Positions 46,486 to 55,781 of a stretch of DNA of 64,000 nt are shown here, in pieces (the stretch's first letter is position 1; each line of letters opens with the position of its first letter). The stretch is from positions 124,001-188,000 of the forward strand of contig JASNGC010000005.1 in the NCBI GenBank assembly GCA_038659295.1, in the 5' to 3' direction. This stretch comes from Enterocytospora artemiae. Lineage: Eukaryota; Microsporidia. Under the pieces are notes generated by a model. It saw nothing but the letters and a program-made list of their open reading frames with translations. It made no database searches and had not been told where the DNA came from. The translations under genes and the position numbers were made by a program.

Positions 46486-47850
46486 ATGGTGCCTACTATT
46501 GAAGAAGAGTTGGCGATTTTAAAAATATCTGATTTTAAAATGGATACGGTGGATCAGTCCGAGTATACAAAGTACTCGCTCAAGGAGATTTCTGCAGATC
46601 ACATCGGCCAGAAGATATCAACTTTCGGTTGGGTAACGAAAAGTGCAGCTCTAAAGAACATTAGTTTTATAGATTTAACTTCTCAGTTCAGTACGATAAA
46701 ATGTGTTATTCCTGCAAACAGGTCTTTCACAGTGAATACAACTCTGAGGATTTTTGGAATTGTGAAGAAAAACAATAGTCAGAAGGACGATCATACATTT
46801 GAGGTTGAAATTGAGGCATATTCTGTGTACAATGGATTCCAAGCCCCATCTTTTCCTTTGAACCAATGTTCAGAGAAGGAGAGTTTGCTCGACTATGCAC
46901 ACTTAGCTCTTAGAATGAAAGAAAGGTCGCTCTTTCTGGAAGCAAGGTCGCAGTTGCTAAGATGCTGCAGGGAGTTTTACTGGTCAAAGGATTACTGCGA
47001 AATTACTCCACCAACACTTGTTCAAACCCAAGTTGAAGGGGGATCTACCTTGTTTACATTGGATTTCTACGGTGAGAAGGCTTACCTGACCCAGTCTTCT
47101 CAGCTGTATCTGGAGACAGTAGCTCCAGTAGCTGGCAAAGCATTCTGCATCATGCCATCTTATAGGGCAGAAAAGTCCAAAACCAGCAGACACCTTTCTG
47201 AATACACACATGTGGAGGCTGAGTTAGTCGATATTACCTTTAGTGATCTGATGGATAGTATTGAGCAGCTGGTTAAGTCTGTTATAAAGAGATTTTACTC
47301 AGTTTTTCTTCCAAAGTTACAGAAGGTTTATCCTGGCTTTGAACAGGTTGTGATTTCTGATGAGCCATTTAAGAGATTAACACATAGTGATGCAATAAAA
47401 TTTCTAATGGTGAAAAAGCATTTAAAGCCTGATCAGACACCTTATGCAGAGGGTGATGATATTGCAGATGCGTCAGAAAGATTTATTGTTGAGGAGTATG
47501 GTAAAGGCCAGCCTGTTTTTCTGATAAGATTTCCTGTGGATCACAAGCCATTTTATGTTAAAAAGGATTCTGAGGGAACCCAGAGTTGCGATTTGCTGTT
47601 TCCAGGTATTGGAGAAATTGTGGGGGGCTCTATGAGAGCTGATAAGTATGATGAACTGAAGAGTGGTTTTGTGAGAGAAGGAATTGATCCATCACCATAC
47701 TACTGGTATTTGGATATGGCCAAATTTGGGCCAGCCTCAAAAGGCGGATATGGATTAGGTTTTGAGAGATTAATGATGGGTATAATGAGATATAGTAATG
47801 TTGATCAATCTACATTATATCCAAGAAAAGTGGGTAGATGCACTCCATGA
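46486..47850 (+). CDS. Asparaginyl-tRNA synthetase (cytosolic)
   Basis: The 454-aa class IIb enzyme charges tRNA-Asn. The N-terminal OB fold (about 38-115) binds the anticodon. The catalytic domain has EITPPTLVQTQVEGGSTLF, YLTQSSQLYLE, motif 2 PSYRAEKSKTSRHLSEYTHVEAE and motif 3 GGYGLGFERLMMGI, ending in LYPRKVGRCTP. That ending and the GGSTLF wording are AsnRS-type and not AspRS-type. The N-terminal appended domain of animal AsnRS is absent. ATG follows AAATGCCCAT. Confidence 0.93.
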   Translation: MVPTIEEELAILKISDFKMDTVDQSEYTKYSLKEISADHIGQKISTFGWVTKSAALKNISFIDLTSQFSTIKCVIPANRSFTVNTTLRIFGIVKKNNSQKDDHTFEVEIEAYSVYNGFQAPSFPLNQCSEKESLLDYAHLALRMKERSLFLEARSQLLRCCREFYWSKDYCEITPPTLVQTQVEGGSTLFTLDFYGEKAYLTQSSQLYLETVAPVAGKAFCIMPSYRAEKSKTSRHLSEYTHVEAELVDITFSDLMDSIEQLVKSVIKRFYSVFLPKLQKVYPGFEQVVISDEPFKRLTHSDAIKFLMVKKHLKPDQTPYAEGDDIADASERFIVEEYGKGQPVFLIRFPVDHKPFYVKKDSEGTQSCDLLFPGIGEIVGGSMRADKYDELKSGFVREGIDPSPYYWYLDMAKFGPASKGGYGLGFERLMMGIMRYSNVDQSTLYPRKVGRCTP

Positions 47851-48365
47851 TTAAAAAATCTTAAAACATCTATTTACTTTCTTCATCAATGTGTTCAATA
47901 TTGTTTAAAGATATGTTTTCTGATTTTTACTGCCGTATTGAAATTTCCAATCATCATTAATCAAATATTAGGCAAAGATAGTTATCAAAACATTGTGAGA
48001 GTCATAACCCAGTCGGAATAAGAAAGAAAATAAATTGGCAATTGTCGTCGGCCTTATTAGCAAGTCATATCGAGGATAATAACCATATTACGAATTTTAT
48101 ACCATAAAAGCTCTAGATCCAAAAAATATTAATCAATACATTAAAATAAAATATAAAGGGGAATTGGCTAATGAAATAGATGAATGTATGGGCTATAATT
48201 ACAAAACTAACAAGTCTTATGAGAATGTTTAACGGGATTGTATCTATGAATATGGCATCTTAACCCTGCATATTGGAAGTTTAGAGTCTTGTACCACAGC
48301 CAAAATATACTTTTTCAATTTCCCATTTTGGATAGTCCAAAAAATCCAATTAAAACTTTTCACCC
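47851..48365. other. Intergenic region upstream of the secreted-protein cluster
   Basis: About 515 nt, AT-rich, no supported feature. It ends with AAAACTTTTCACCC before the first cluster ATG. Confidence 0.5.
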
Positions 48366-50567
48366 ATGAAAATATCTTTAATATTCTTTGGTATTGTGTT
48401 TTCACGAACAGTAACGGTGCCGATTAAAATGGCAGAGAGTCCATGTGCAGGAGATACATTTTGCGATTTTTTTAATAAAGAATCTGTAAAGATAAGGGGA
48501 GTAGTTATATATTGTGAGGAAGTACTTGATGCAGTAGAAAATACAGGCAGTTTTAAAATTTTCCAGGAGGATATATATTCTCATAGCATAGATAATGAGG
48601 AAGTACTGAAGAAAATTGAAAAGATTTATCAATCACAATTAAAAGATTTGGTAATCGGGAAATGTGTTTATGAAGTTGATGACACTAAATTCGATATAAC
48701 AGATCAGACAGTGGAGTTTATTGATTACCAGCTTCCAATAAAGCCCGTCACATTTAACTACGAGGAGAAACCCATCACAGATATATTGTCATATTTTCTA
48801 AAGATCTCGTGGTGGGACTACCCTTTTAGTAAAAAACTACCGTATAACGAATCTGATTTTGATTATTTATCTACAAACCAAGACAGCGTTGATCATAAGT
48901 CACGGAAGACTCGTAAAAAGAGTTCATCTATGTCTACGATGAAGAAATTTTTTCCTGATGTGGAGGCTATAAACCCTCTGAAAAGTGAGAAAATTCCTGA
49001 AGATGTGAACAGGGATAGTTTTGAGAGGGATATCACCAAAAATGGAATCTCTATATGCTTTAAGTGCTTAAGAATGCTTGACTTGTACAAGAACTTTATG
49101 AATCGTGTTGCAAGTACAGACAATCATCTTGAAAGTTATACGAATCTGCTGGAATTACCAAAATATCGGGGGAAATATACAATGCACGCGTTTTTTAACA
49201 AAAGGGGTGAGTCAATCCAAGCGATAAACACTAAAACCCAACAAGTAAGTTTTGGCCCAACTGCATCTCCTCCCTCTCCTAAGCGTTTCTTAGTCTTTAT
49301 AAATGGACAACTTCAAGCAATATCTATGGATCTTAAGGATGCTATTCCGTTTAGACACCTGGACACACAACAATATGAGTTGCATACTTTTGATTGTCTG
49401 AGTAGTGAGAATTCTCTTCTAAGTGCTAATAAAGAGTGGAAACCAGTTATAGAAAGTTTGAGGAATGACAAGCCAAAGGTTACAAAGGTTAAAGGTGTAC
49501 TGTATGTTAAGAACCTGGACCGCCACTCGTCTTTTGAAGATGTCAATCCCACAGAAAAATTGGAGAGTTCCAAGGTCAAATATCACTTGACATCGGAATC
49601 TTGTGATTTCAACAGACATTGCTGTCTTTACACGTGTGATCTGTTCCATTTGTCTGAATTTAAGCTCTATCAGGAAAATGTTAAGGATGTTTTAAGGTCG
49701 TTTGATGATAAATTCTACGAGATTACGGCAGAGGAAAGAGATAGGCTTTTTAACAAGTATACTGGGTTAGATCTTGGGGAAGGAAAGTATGATTTTGTTT
49801 GTGATGAAGATGCGAAAAAATTGAAAGATTCTTCAACATATGTTCCGGGAGAAAATGGACCATATGAAAAGAAGATTGATGAAATTAATCAGTTTGAGAA
49901 CTGTGAGAAGTTCAACAAAACCATCTGCTTGGACTGCGTTTTCTCTTTGAAATTGTTTGAGAAATTATTCAAACTATGTGCGAAGGAGAATGTAAAGGCC
50001 GTTGTTCAAATTGGAGTGTGTTTAGATCAAAAACCCATTTCAATAGTTTTGAGCCGGAGGGGAAATGCTGTCCATTTTAGATTAATGAAGGTGGATCCCT
50101 TAAGAATCATCTCCTTTATGGATTTTTTTTTCCCCAGAACATTTTCTTTCCTTGGTTTTGTTAAGGCGGAGTACTTTTTAGGAATGGTAGGAGATAGGCT
50201 TTGTGCTATCAACATAAACCTTCAAACATATATGCCCATTCATGATATTGCTAAGCTAAGATATGGGCTGGTTGCAAAGCCACCAAATTTGGAACATTTA
50301 CCTGAGAACTGTAAATCAACTGTGAACAATATCAAGGGACTATTTGATTGGTTGAAGAGATTTAAATTCAGTACCTTTACCAAGGTACCACAGCCAGAAG
50401 CGAATAAAGATCAGTTTACTGGTATCAAATCGAAAAAGCCACACTCACATCTGCCGAAAAGAGATTTTTCGGATATCTCCGAAGATTTATCAGAATTGAG
50501 CGAATATGAATCGTCCATTGGGGATGATATTTCTCTTCTGGAAGGTTCTGATAGCTCTGAATCTTGA
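48366..50567 (+). CDS. Two-module secreted protein A (733 aa), novel family
   Basis: A signal peptide (MKISLIFFGIVFSRTVTV) is followed by two copies of one module. Copy 1 (about 25-335): CAGDTFCDFFNK (C27, C33), IGKCVYEVDD, ICFKC (231-234), FNKRGESI, FINGQLQAISMDL. Copy 2 (about 410-635): CDFNRHCCLYTC, LGEGKYDFVCDED, ICLDC (521-524), SRRGNAVHF, YFLGMVGDRLCAININ. A Lys-rich disordered insert lies inside copy 1. Near the C-terminus is PHSH (692-695), then an acidic Ser-rich tail. No membrane anchor, so it is secreted or retained in a secretory compartment. ATG directly follows TTTCACCC. It aligns along its whole length with protein B. No known family recognised. Confidence 0.85.
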   Translation: MKISLIFFGIVFSRTVTVPIKMAESPCAGDTFCDFFNKESVKIRGVVIYCEEVLDAVENTGSFKIFQEDIYSHSIDNEEVLKKIEKIYQSQLKDLVIGKCVYEVDDTKFDITDQTVEFIDYQLPIKPVTFNYEEKPITDILSYFLKISWWDYPFSKKLPYNESDFDYLSTNQDSVDHKSRKTRKKSSSMSTMKKFFPDVEAINPLKSEKIPEDVNRDSFERDITKNGISICFKCLRMLDLYKNFMNRVASTDNHLESYTNLLELPKYRGKYTMHAFFNKRGESIQAINTKTQQVSFGPTASPPSPKRFLVFINGQLQAISMDLKDAIPFRHLDTQQYELHTFDCLSSENSLLSANKEWKPVIESLRNDKPKVTKVKGVLYVKNLDRHSSFEDVNPTEKLESSKVKYHLTSESCDFNRHCCLYTCDLFHLSEFKLYQENVKDVLRSFDDKFYEITAEERDRLFNKYTGLDLGEGKYDFVCDEDAKKLKDSSTYVPGENGPYEKKIDEINQFENCEKFNKTICLDCVFSLKLFEKLFKLCAKENVKAVVQIGVCLDQKPISIVLSRRGNAVHFRLMKVDPLRIISFMDFFFPRTFSFLGFVKAEYFLGMVGDRLCAININLQTYMPIHDIAKLRYGLVAKPPNLEHLPENCKSTVNNIKGLFDWLKRFKFSTFTKVPQPEANKDQFTGIKSKKPHSHLPKRDFSDISEDLSELSEYESSIGDDISLLEGSDSSES

Positions 50568-51047
50568 TAGTGTAATAAATTTTGAAATTAATGATATTTA
50601 TTTGTTATAGTGGTAATTCTGCTATCTGTATATATATCCACTTCTTTATAGCATAGTTTTTTTAAAATATGCTAGCTTGTAATTATTGGTGGGATATTTT
50701 GATTAATCAACTTGTGAAAAATAGTGATTGAACTTTTACTAAGGTTTATCTGAACCAACTCTATTTCACGTAATCTTGTCCTGATTCTTTATTGATTTAC
50801 TAGTCAGTTGGGCTTACGTCGGATTCTAATGAATTAATTTAGCATAATTTTAGTAACATCTTCCAACTTCAGAAAACTTTACGAATTTTGGGTAATGTTA
50901 TGAAGAATTATTTTGTTTCCATCATCATATGTATTGCGGCAGTTTTAAATTCAAAGCTCATTTCTTGATTGGAATGGTTTCAATTAATTAATAAAGTTTG
51001 CCAATATCTATTTTGGGAATTAAAAAAAAATTTATGAACTTGCCCCT
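50568..51047. other. Intergenic region between family members A and B
   Basis: About 480 nt, AT-rich. It carries an A-rich tract (nine A) about 25 nt before the next gene and TTGCCCCT at its ATG. No obvious similarity to the region upstream of A beyond base composition. Confidence 0.5.
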
Positions 51048-53207
51048 ATGAAAGTTTTCACTGTCTTATTTGCAACAATTCTTTCTAGAACAATTGTTGT
51101 CCCACTTAAGATGTCAGAATTGCCATGTGCTGGTAATAGAACATGTGACTTTTTTAATAAAGAGGCCATGAGAATCAGAGGAGCAGTTTTTTACGAAGAA
51201 GATATCGATAAAACTATTGAGGAAACAAAAGACGTATTGCTTCATGATGAAAGCATTTACGAGTATAGTGCCCACAAGGAGAATGTGGTGAATCAGATTA
51301 AAAAGATTTATAATGACAAACTAAAGAATTATCAAATAGGTAAAGTTGTTTATGAGGTGAACGATGCAGAAATTGAGTGTACTAGCAAAGAAGTATGCAA
51401 TTATGTGTTTGATATTAAACCAGTCACAGTTAGATATGAAGAGGAATCGCCTGTAAGTATTTTTTCATACTTCACAGAGATTGAATGGTGGAAAGCTCCA
51501 TTTAGTAAAAAGAAGTCAGACATCGACCTTAAAAAAATCACTAATAAGCCTTATAAGGATGAAGTGCCCTCCAAGAAACTATCCGACAAATCAACAAAAT
51601 TTAAACCAAAAGCCCCCAAGTTAACTGAGGAAGAGAAAAAAAAAGTGAAAAGCGATATGGAGTTTGAGAAGCATGTCAAAAAGTATGGTGTCACAATATG
51701 CTTTAAATGTGTTAGAATGCTTAAGTATTATGCAAACATTATGGATTTTGTTAAAAATGATGATTATCCGGAAAAAAGTTACAACATTTTGCAGGAGGTC
51801 GGTAAATACAAAGACAAGCATCCAATGTATGCTTATTTTAATTCCGAAAAGGAAACCATCCAGGTAGTTGTTTCAAAAGACGATGAGAAGTTTTTCGATA
51901 TTAAAAAAGATCCTATTCAGGTTGCTTTATCAAAGGATGGTAAGACCAGTAAAGACCAATCGTCTTCATTTTTCATAGGATATATAGATGGCAGTCTTCA
52001 GGCAATAAGTATGAATTTTGAAAAGACAATTGCATTTCGTTTTATTGACTCAAGGAGATTGCATTCACACCAAGTTGCTGTTTCTGATAAGAAAAAGCTC
52101 TACTTCGATCATGAGCTGCACTGGAAATATATTGCTGATGGGTTGAGTGACAGTAAGACGGGAAAAATAATAAAGGCAAAAAGTGTTAAATTTGTTAAAA
52201 ATCCCCAGGATTACGATTCAATAGAGGGGTTTAACCCCATTGAATCCAAAAAGGACTGCAGCATCAACTATTATCTGACATCTGAAGGATGTTCTAACAA
52301 TAGATACTGTTGTTTCTATAATTGTGACATTGCTAATCTTTCTAATTTAAAGATTTATAAGAATTACTTCCATGAAATCTTAAAGTGCTTTGAAGATGGA
52401 AAGTTTAACGAATCCTCAGAAAAAAGAAAGACTTTGTTTGAAAAGTTTGCGGTTATAGACGTTGGGGAGGGCACTTACACTTTTTTGGTCGACGATGATG
52501 CCAAGAAGCTAAGGGATTCTTTGGATTATTTTCCAGGGGAAAATCTAATTCTAGACGAAAAGATCGACGAAATCAAACGTTTTGAAAATTGTGAAAAATA
52601 TTCAAAACCCGTATGTTTGGAATGCTTAGATTCATGGGATTTGTTTGAGGAGATCATAAAAACTTGTTCTTTGGAGCAAATCCTAGCAATTGCAAATTTG
52701 GGAGTAGATTCTAACGGCTTGCCAGTTTCAGTGCTCTGTTCCAGAGGTGGAGATGTTGTCCACTTTAGGATATTTAGGGTTGGCGATTATGTTGATATAT
52801 CCTCTTTGGATTATTATATCCCCTATGCTTTTAAATACACAGGCATTCTTAGATCAGAATATATATTGGGAATGGTTGGAAATCGTTTGTGTGCCATAAA
52901 CTCCAATTTTAAAACATATCTTCCCATTCATGAACTGGCAAAACTATGGCCAGGATTAGGGTTAGCTGTGAAGAAGCCAAACTTGTCTACATTACCAAAG
53001 GCGGCTCATGCTATTATTAATAACATAACAGTACACTATGATAACCTGAAGAAGGTAAGGTTCGCTGAAGTTACAAGATGCCATAAGAAAACTGGAAGTG
53101 ATACATTTGCGGGTGTGAAAACAAAAAAGGCACATTCTCATTCAAAGGGTTCACCAAAGTCGGAACCTGAAAAAGCCGAAAAAGATGATTTTACATTAGT
53201 TGAATGA
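51048..53207 (+). CDS. Two-module secreted protein B (719 aa), novel family
   Basis: This is the closest paralogue of A and co-oriented with it, so probably a tandem duplicate. Signal peptide MKVFTVLFATILSRTIVV. Copy 1: CAGNRTCDFFNKEAMRIRG, IGKVVYEVND, ICFKC, FFIGYIDGSLQAISMNF. Copy 2: CSNNRYCCFYNC, VGEGTYTFLVDDD, VCLEC, YILGMVGNRLCAINSN followed by TYLPIHELAKL. The C-terminus has KKAHSHSKG and a short acidic tail. The Lys-rich insert in copy 1 differs in sequence from A, and a short local duplication (IQVVVSKDDEK, then IQVALSKDGK) lies around residue 290. ATG follows TTGCCCCT. Confidence 0.85.
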   Translation: MKVFTVLFATILSRTIVVPLKMSELPCAGNRTCDFFNKEAMRIRGAVFYEEDIDKTIEETKDVLLHDESIYEYSAHKENVVNQIKKIYNDKLKNYQIGKVVYEVNDAEIECTSKEVCNYVFDIKPVTVRYEEESPVSIFSYFTEIEWWKAPFSKKKSDIDLKKITNKPYKDEVPSKKLSDKSTKFKPKAPKLTEEEKKKVKSDMEFEKHVKKYGVTICFKCVRMLKYYANIMDFVKNDDYPEKSYNILQEVGKYKDKHPMYAYFNSEKETIQVVVSKDDEKFFDIKKDPIQVALSKDGKTSKDQSSSFFIGYIDGSLQAISMNFEKTIAFRFIDSRRLHSHQVAVSDKKKLYFDHELHWKYIADGLSDSKTGKIIKAKSVKFVKNPQDYDSIEGFNPIESKKDCSINYYLTSEGCSNNRYCCFYNCDIANLSNLKIYKNYFHEILKCFEDGKFNESSEKRKTLFEKFAVIDVGEGTYTFLVDDDAKKLRDSLDYFPGENLILDEKIDEIKRFENCEKYSKPVCLECLDSWDLFEEIIKTCSLEQILAIANLGVDSNGLPVSVLCSRGGDVVHFRIFRVGDYVDISSLDYYIPYAFKYTGILRSEYILGMVGNRLCAINSNFKTYLPIHELAKLWPGLGLAVKKPNLSTLPKAAHAIINNITVHYDNLKKVRFAEVTRCHKKTGSDTFAGVKTKKAHSHSKGSPKSEPEKAEKDDFTLVE

Positions 53208-53391
53208 ATCGATGGTTTTAAATTAAATAAATGGCATATATGTACGTGAAATATCTGTGCAGATTGTGGCGATAATCTCAGGATTGTCTCTAATTCATTC
53301 TATCAATATTTCTCCCTAAGACCTTAAAAGAGTTTAAAAAATTATCTTTTAGCATTAATAAAAAGATCAGTAAATGATATGTTTATTGGTT

Positions 53392-55467
53392 TCAATGAGG
53401 ATGTGGAGTCGGTGGTGTACTTGAGATACTGATGCTGTTAGAAGTTGTATCAGTGCTGGAGTGAGTAAATTTCAAACCCTTTGGTTTAAAATCTGGAAGC
53501 ACATCATATAATTTTGAAATTAAGATTGCGCAAAGAGATTTAAGTGGCTTTGTCTCCTTCTTTTGACAATCGTCTAAACAGATCGATATTTCTTGCTTTG
53601 TAATTATATCCAACCTATTGTTAAAGGAAAATTCTCTCGCGCTACAAATAAGTGAACTCAAATCTGTATCACTTATGTTTCTAATATCATAGAAATTCTC
53701 ACTGATTAAACACAGTTTATCCTTATGAAACCCTAAAAAGTATTCTGTATAGAAAATATGCTTCAAAAATGGCAGCCAACGAGTGAAATAAGCAAATAAT
53801 TTAAATGGACGTATGAAATACAATGGTACGAATTCACTCACCGATAAACATTGTCCATTTTTGTTAAACATCGCGGAAATATTCATCGGCCTGTTAATCT
53901 TCATAATTTTTCTTATGTTCAACATCTCTGAATACTCTAAAATATAATTCAGAGAACGAGTATTCTCCAAGCACTTAATACAGACACTTGTTGAGGCATC
54001 CACCATAGAATCAAAATTGGCTCTGTTTTTGGACAAATAAGGATCTGAAGAAGCGGATGTTGATGACTCCGCATCCATTTCAAATCTATACCTTATCAAT
54101 CCGAGTGTTAAATTAGCATGGTCTTCATAAAACTTTCTCAATAGTTCGGTGTCTCCTGCCAATTCGGCCTTCTGATACTTTAAAAGTGCAGAATTAGCTT
54201 TATTTTCATAAATCAGAATTTTGGTAGCATTCCGTAAGTTACAGCCATAGAAGCAACATCGATACTTATCCGAACAAATATTGTCAGATAGATAGAGTTT
54301 AGCGGCATATACTTTCTGAACAATGTTTTCATCCACGGCATTAAAGGAATATCGTCCCTGAGAGTCTGAAATAATTTTGGATTTTAGTATGTCGATTTTC
54401 TTAAACATCCTGGAAGGTCTACCAGGCAATAACATATCAGAACCGATGTTCCCTGACGTACTAACTAAACAGCCAGGTGCAACATTAACGCTACTCCACA
54501 TCTCCATGGCTTCTCTGTGTAATCTGGTGTTTGATGGTGAACCAAGTACACTTTCTAGATATATGATTTTGTGCTGTTCTGGAAACTCCACGGCAACCTG
54601 TTTGACAGAGTTATACTCCAAAATATATGCTTTTTCATCGAAGTGCTTGAACTCATAAATTGACTTTAGATCATTTTTAGCAACAAATAGTTTTCCATCC
54701 GCAAAAACTATGATATTTTTTTGAGAATAATTTTGATTACAATTGCCAGCTGCAGATCCGTGCCCATTTCTGGCCTCTAATGTCAATAATTTGCCATAAT
54801 TGTTACAAATTATTTGTATTCTATGGTTTTCAATATCACCAATGTAAACAAGCTTGTTAAAAAGTGAGTTATCCTCGCCACATGAGCCTTCTTCATAAGT
54901 ATCCTCGCCCTTCCCCATTAGTGATGTAATTTTGGAATAAAACTTTAGCTTTGGTAAACAGTTTATGCATATTTTGACCTCCGATGTTGCAAATAATCTC
55001 TTGTCAACATCATCAAGTAAACTTGAGGCAAATTTTGGCATGTCAAGCTGAGGCGATAATTCTGGAGTATTATGGTAAATAAGTTCATTACTAAGGAGTT
55101 TTGTTTTCTCTTCTGGTAAAGTATCTTCAATATCACCAAGTTTATAGAGTATTCGACCAATTGATGTATTTCCATGAATTTTATAAAAATCAGCCATTTT
55201 CTGTTCAAAGTTCCTGTGGGAATTATGGTGAATAAACTTCTTCCCATGAAGCTGATCATTAACAAAGCAGCATAGGTCATAGGAATCATTCATCATATCA
55301 CAAATTTCAGACTCATAAAACACAGATGCAACTATATTCTCACAGTCCTTGCCAAAAAAATTGCAAGAATTATTTTTTACATTGCAGCAAGTGTCTGAAA
55401 TCTTCAGATCACAATACAGCATTCGTGGTGTTGTCCATAATACAAAGAAGATGATTCTATAAAGCAT
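53392..55467 (-). CDS. Two-module secreted protein C (691 aa), novel family
   Basis: On the opposite strand to A and B. Signal peptide MLYRIIFFVLWTTPRMLYC. Copy 1: CNVKNNSCNFFGKDC, SIGRILYKLGD, ICINC, IIVFADGKLFVAKNDL. Copy 2: CSDKYRCCFYGCNLRN, LTLGLIRYRFEMD, VCIKC, FNKNGQCLS, YFLGFHKDKLCLISEN. The protein ends in TPPTPHPH, so the His element is at the very C-terminus. It is closest to D among its neighbours. ATG follows CTAGCCCCAA. Its 3' end is convergent with B. Confidence 0.85.
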   Translation of the reverse strand: MLYRIIFFVLWTTPRMLYCDLKISDTCCNVKNNSCNFFGKDCENIVASVFYESEICDMMNDSYDLCCFVNDQLHGKKFIHHNSHRNFEQKMADFYKIHGNTSIGRILYKLGDIEDTLPEEKTKLLSNELIYHNTPELSPQLDMPKFASSLLDDVDKRLFATSEVKICINCLPKLKFYSKITSLMGKGEDTYEEGSCGEDNSLFNKLVYIGDIENHRIQIICNNYGKLLTLEARNGHGSAAGNCNQNYSQKNIIVFADGKLFVAKNDLKSIYEFKHFDEKAYILEYNSVKQVAVEFPEQHKIIYLESVLGSPSNTRLHREAMEMWSSVNVAPGCLVSTSGNIGSDMLLPGRPSRMFKKIDILKSKIISDSQGRYSFNAVDENIVQKVYAAKLYLSDNICSDKYRCCFYGCNLRNATKILIYENKANSALLKYQKAELAGDTELLRKFYEDHANLTLGLIRYRFEMDAESSTSASSDPYLSKNRANFDSMVDASTSVCIKCLENTRSLNYILEYSEMLNIRKIMKINRPMNISAMFNKNGQCLSVSEFVPLYFIRPFKLFAYFTRWLPFLKHIFYTEYFLGFHKDKLCLISENFYDIRNISDTDLSSLICSAREFSFNNRLDIITKQEISICLDDCQKKETKPLKSLCAILISKLYDVLPDFKPKGLKFTHSSTDTTSNSISISSTPPTPHPH

Positions 55468-55781
55468 TTGGGGCTAGAAAAATAAAAAAATCAAAATATA
55501 CCTAATCAGGAAATTGGGGAAAATTGTCAATCCAAATCAAGAATATTTTGATGAAATGAATATTTGAAGTTCATATAATGTAGGTTCATCAATCTTATAT
55601 TCTTGATATTAAGAATTCTCATGTTGAGTGAAGCCAATTTATTTAATATAATTATTAAAAACTTTACTCCATTTAGTATCCGGTAATGAAATTTAATTAT
55701 AACAGAAACTTATCCATAGAGCGATATTAAACGATTGATTATAAGTTTTATCAAATATTATTAGTAAACCAACACATACGG
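55468..55781. other. Intergenic region between family members C and D
   Basis: About 315 nt, AT-rich, contains the promoter of C (minus strand) and the 3' end of D. Nothing else supported. Confidence 0.5.
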
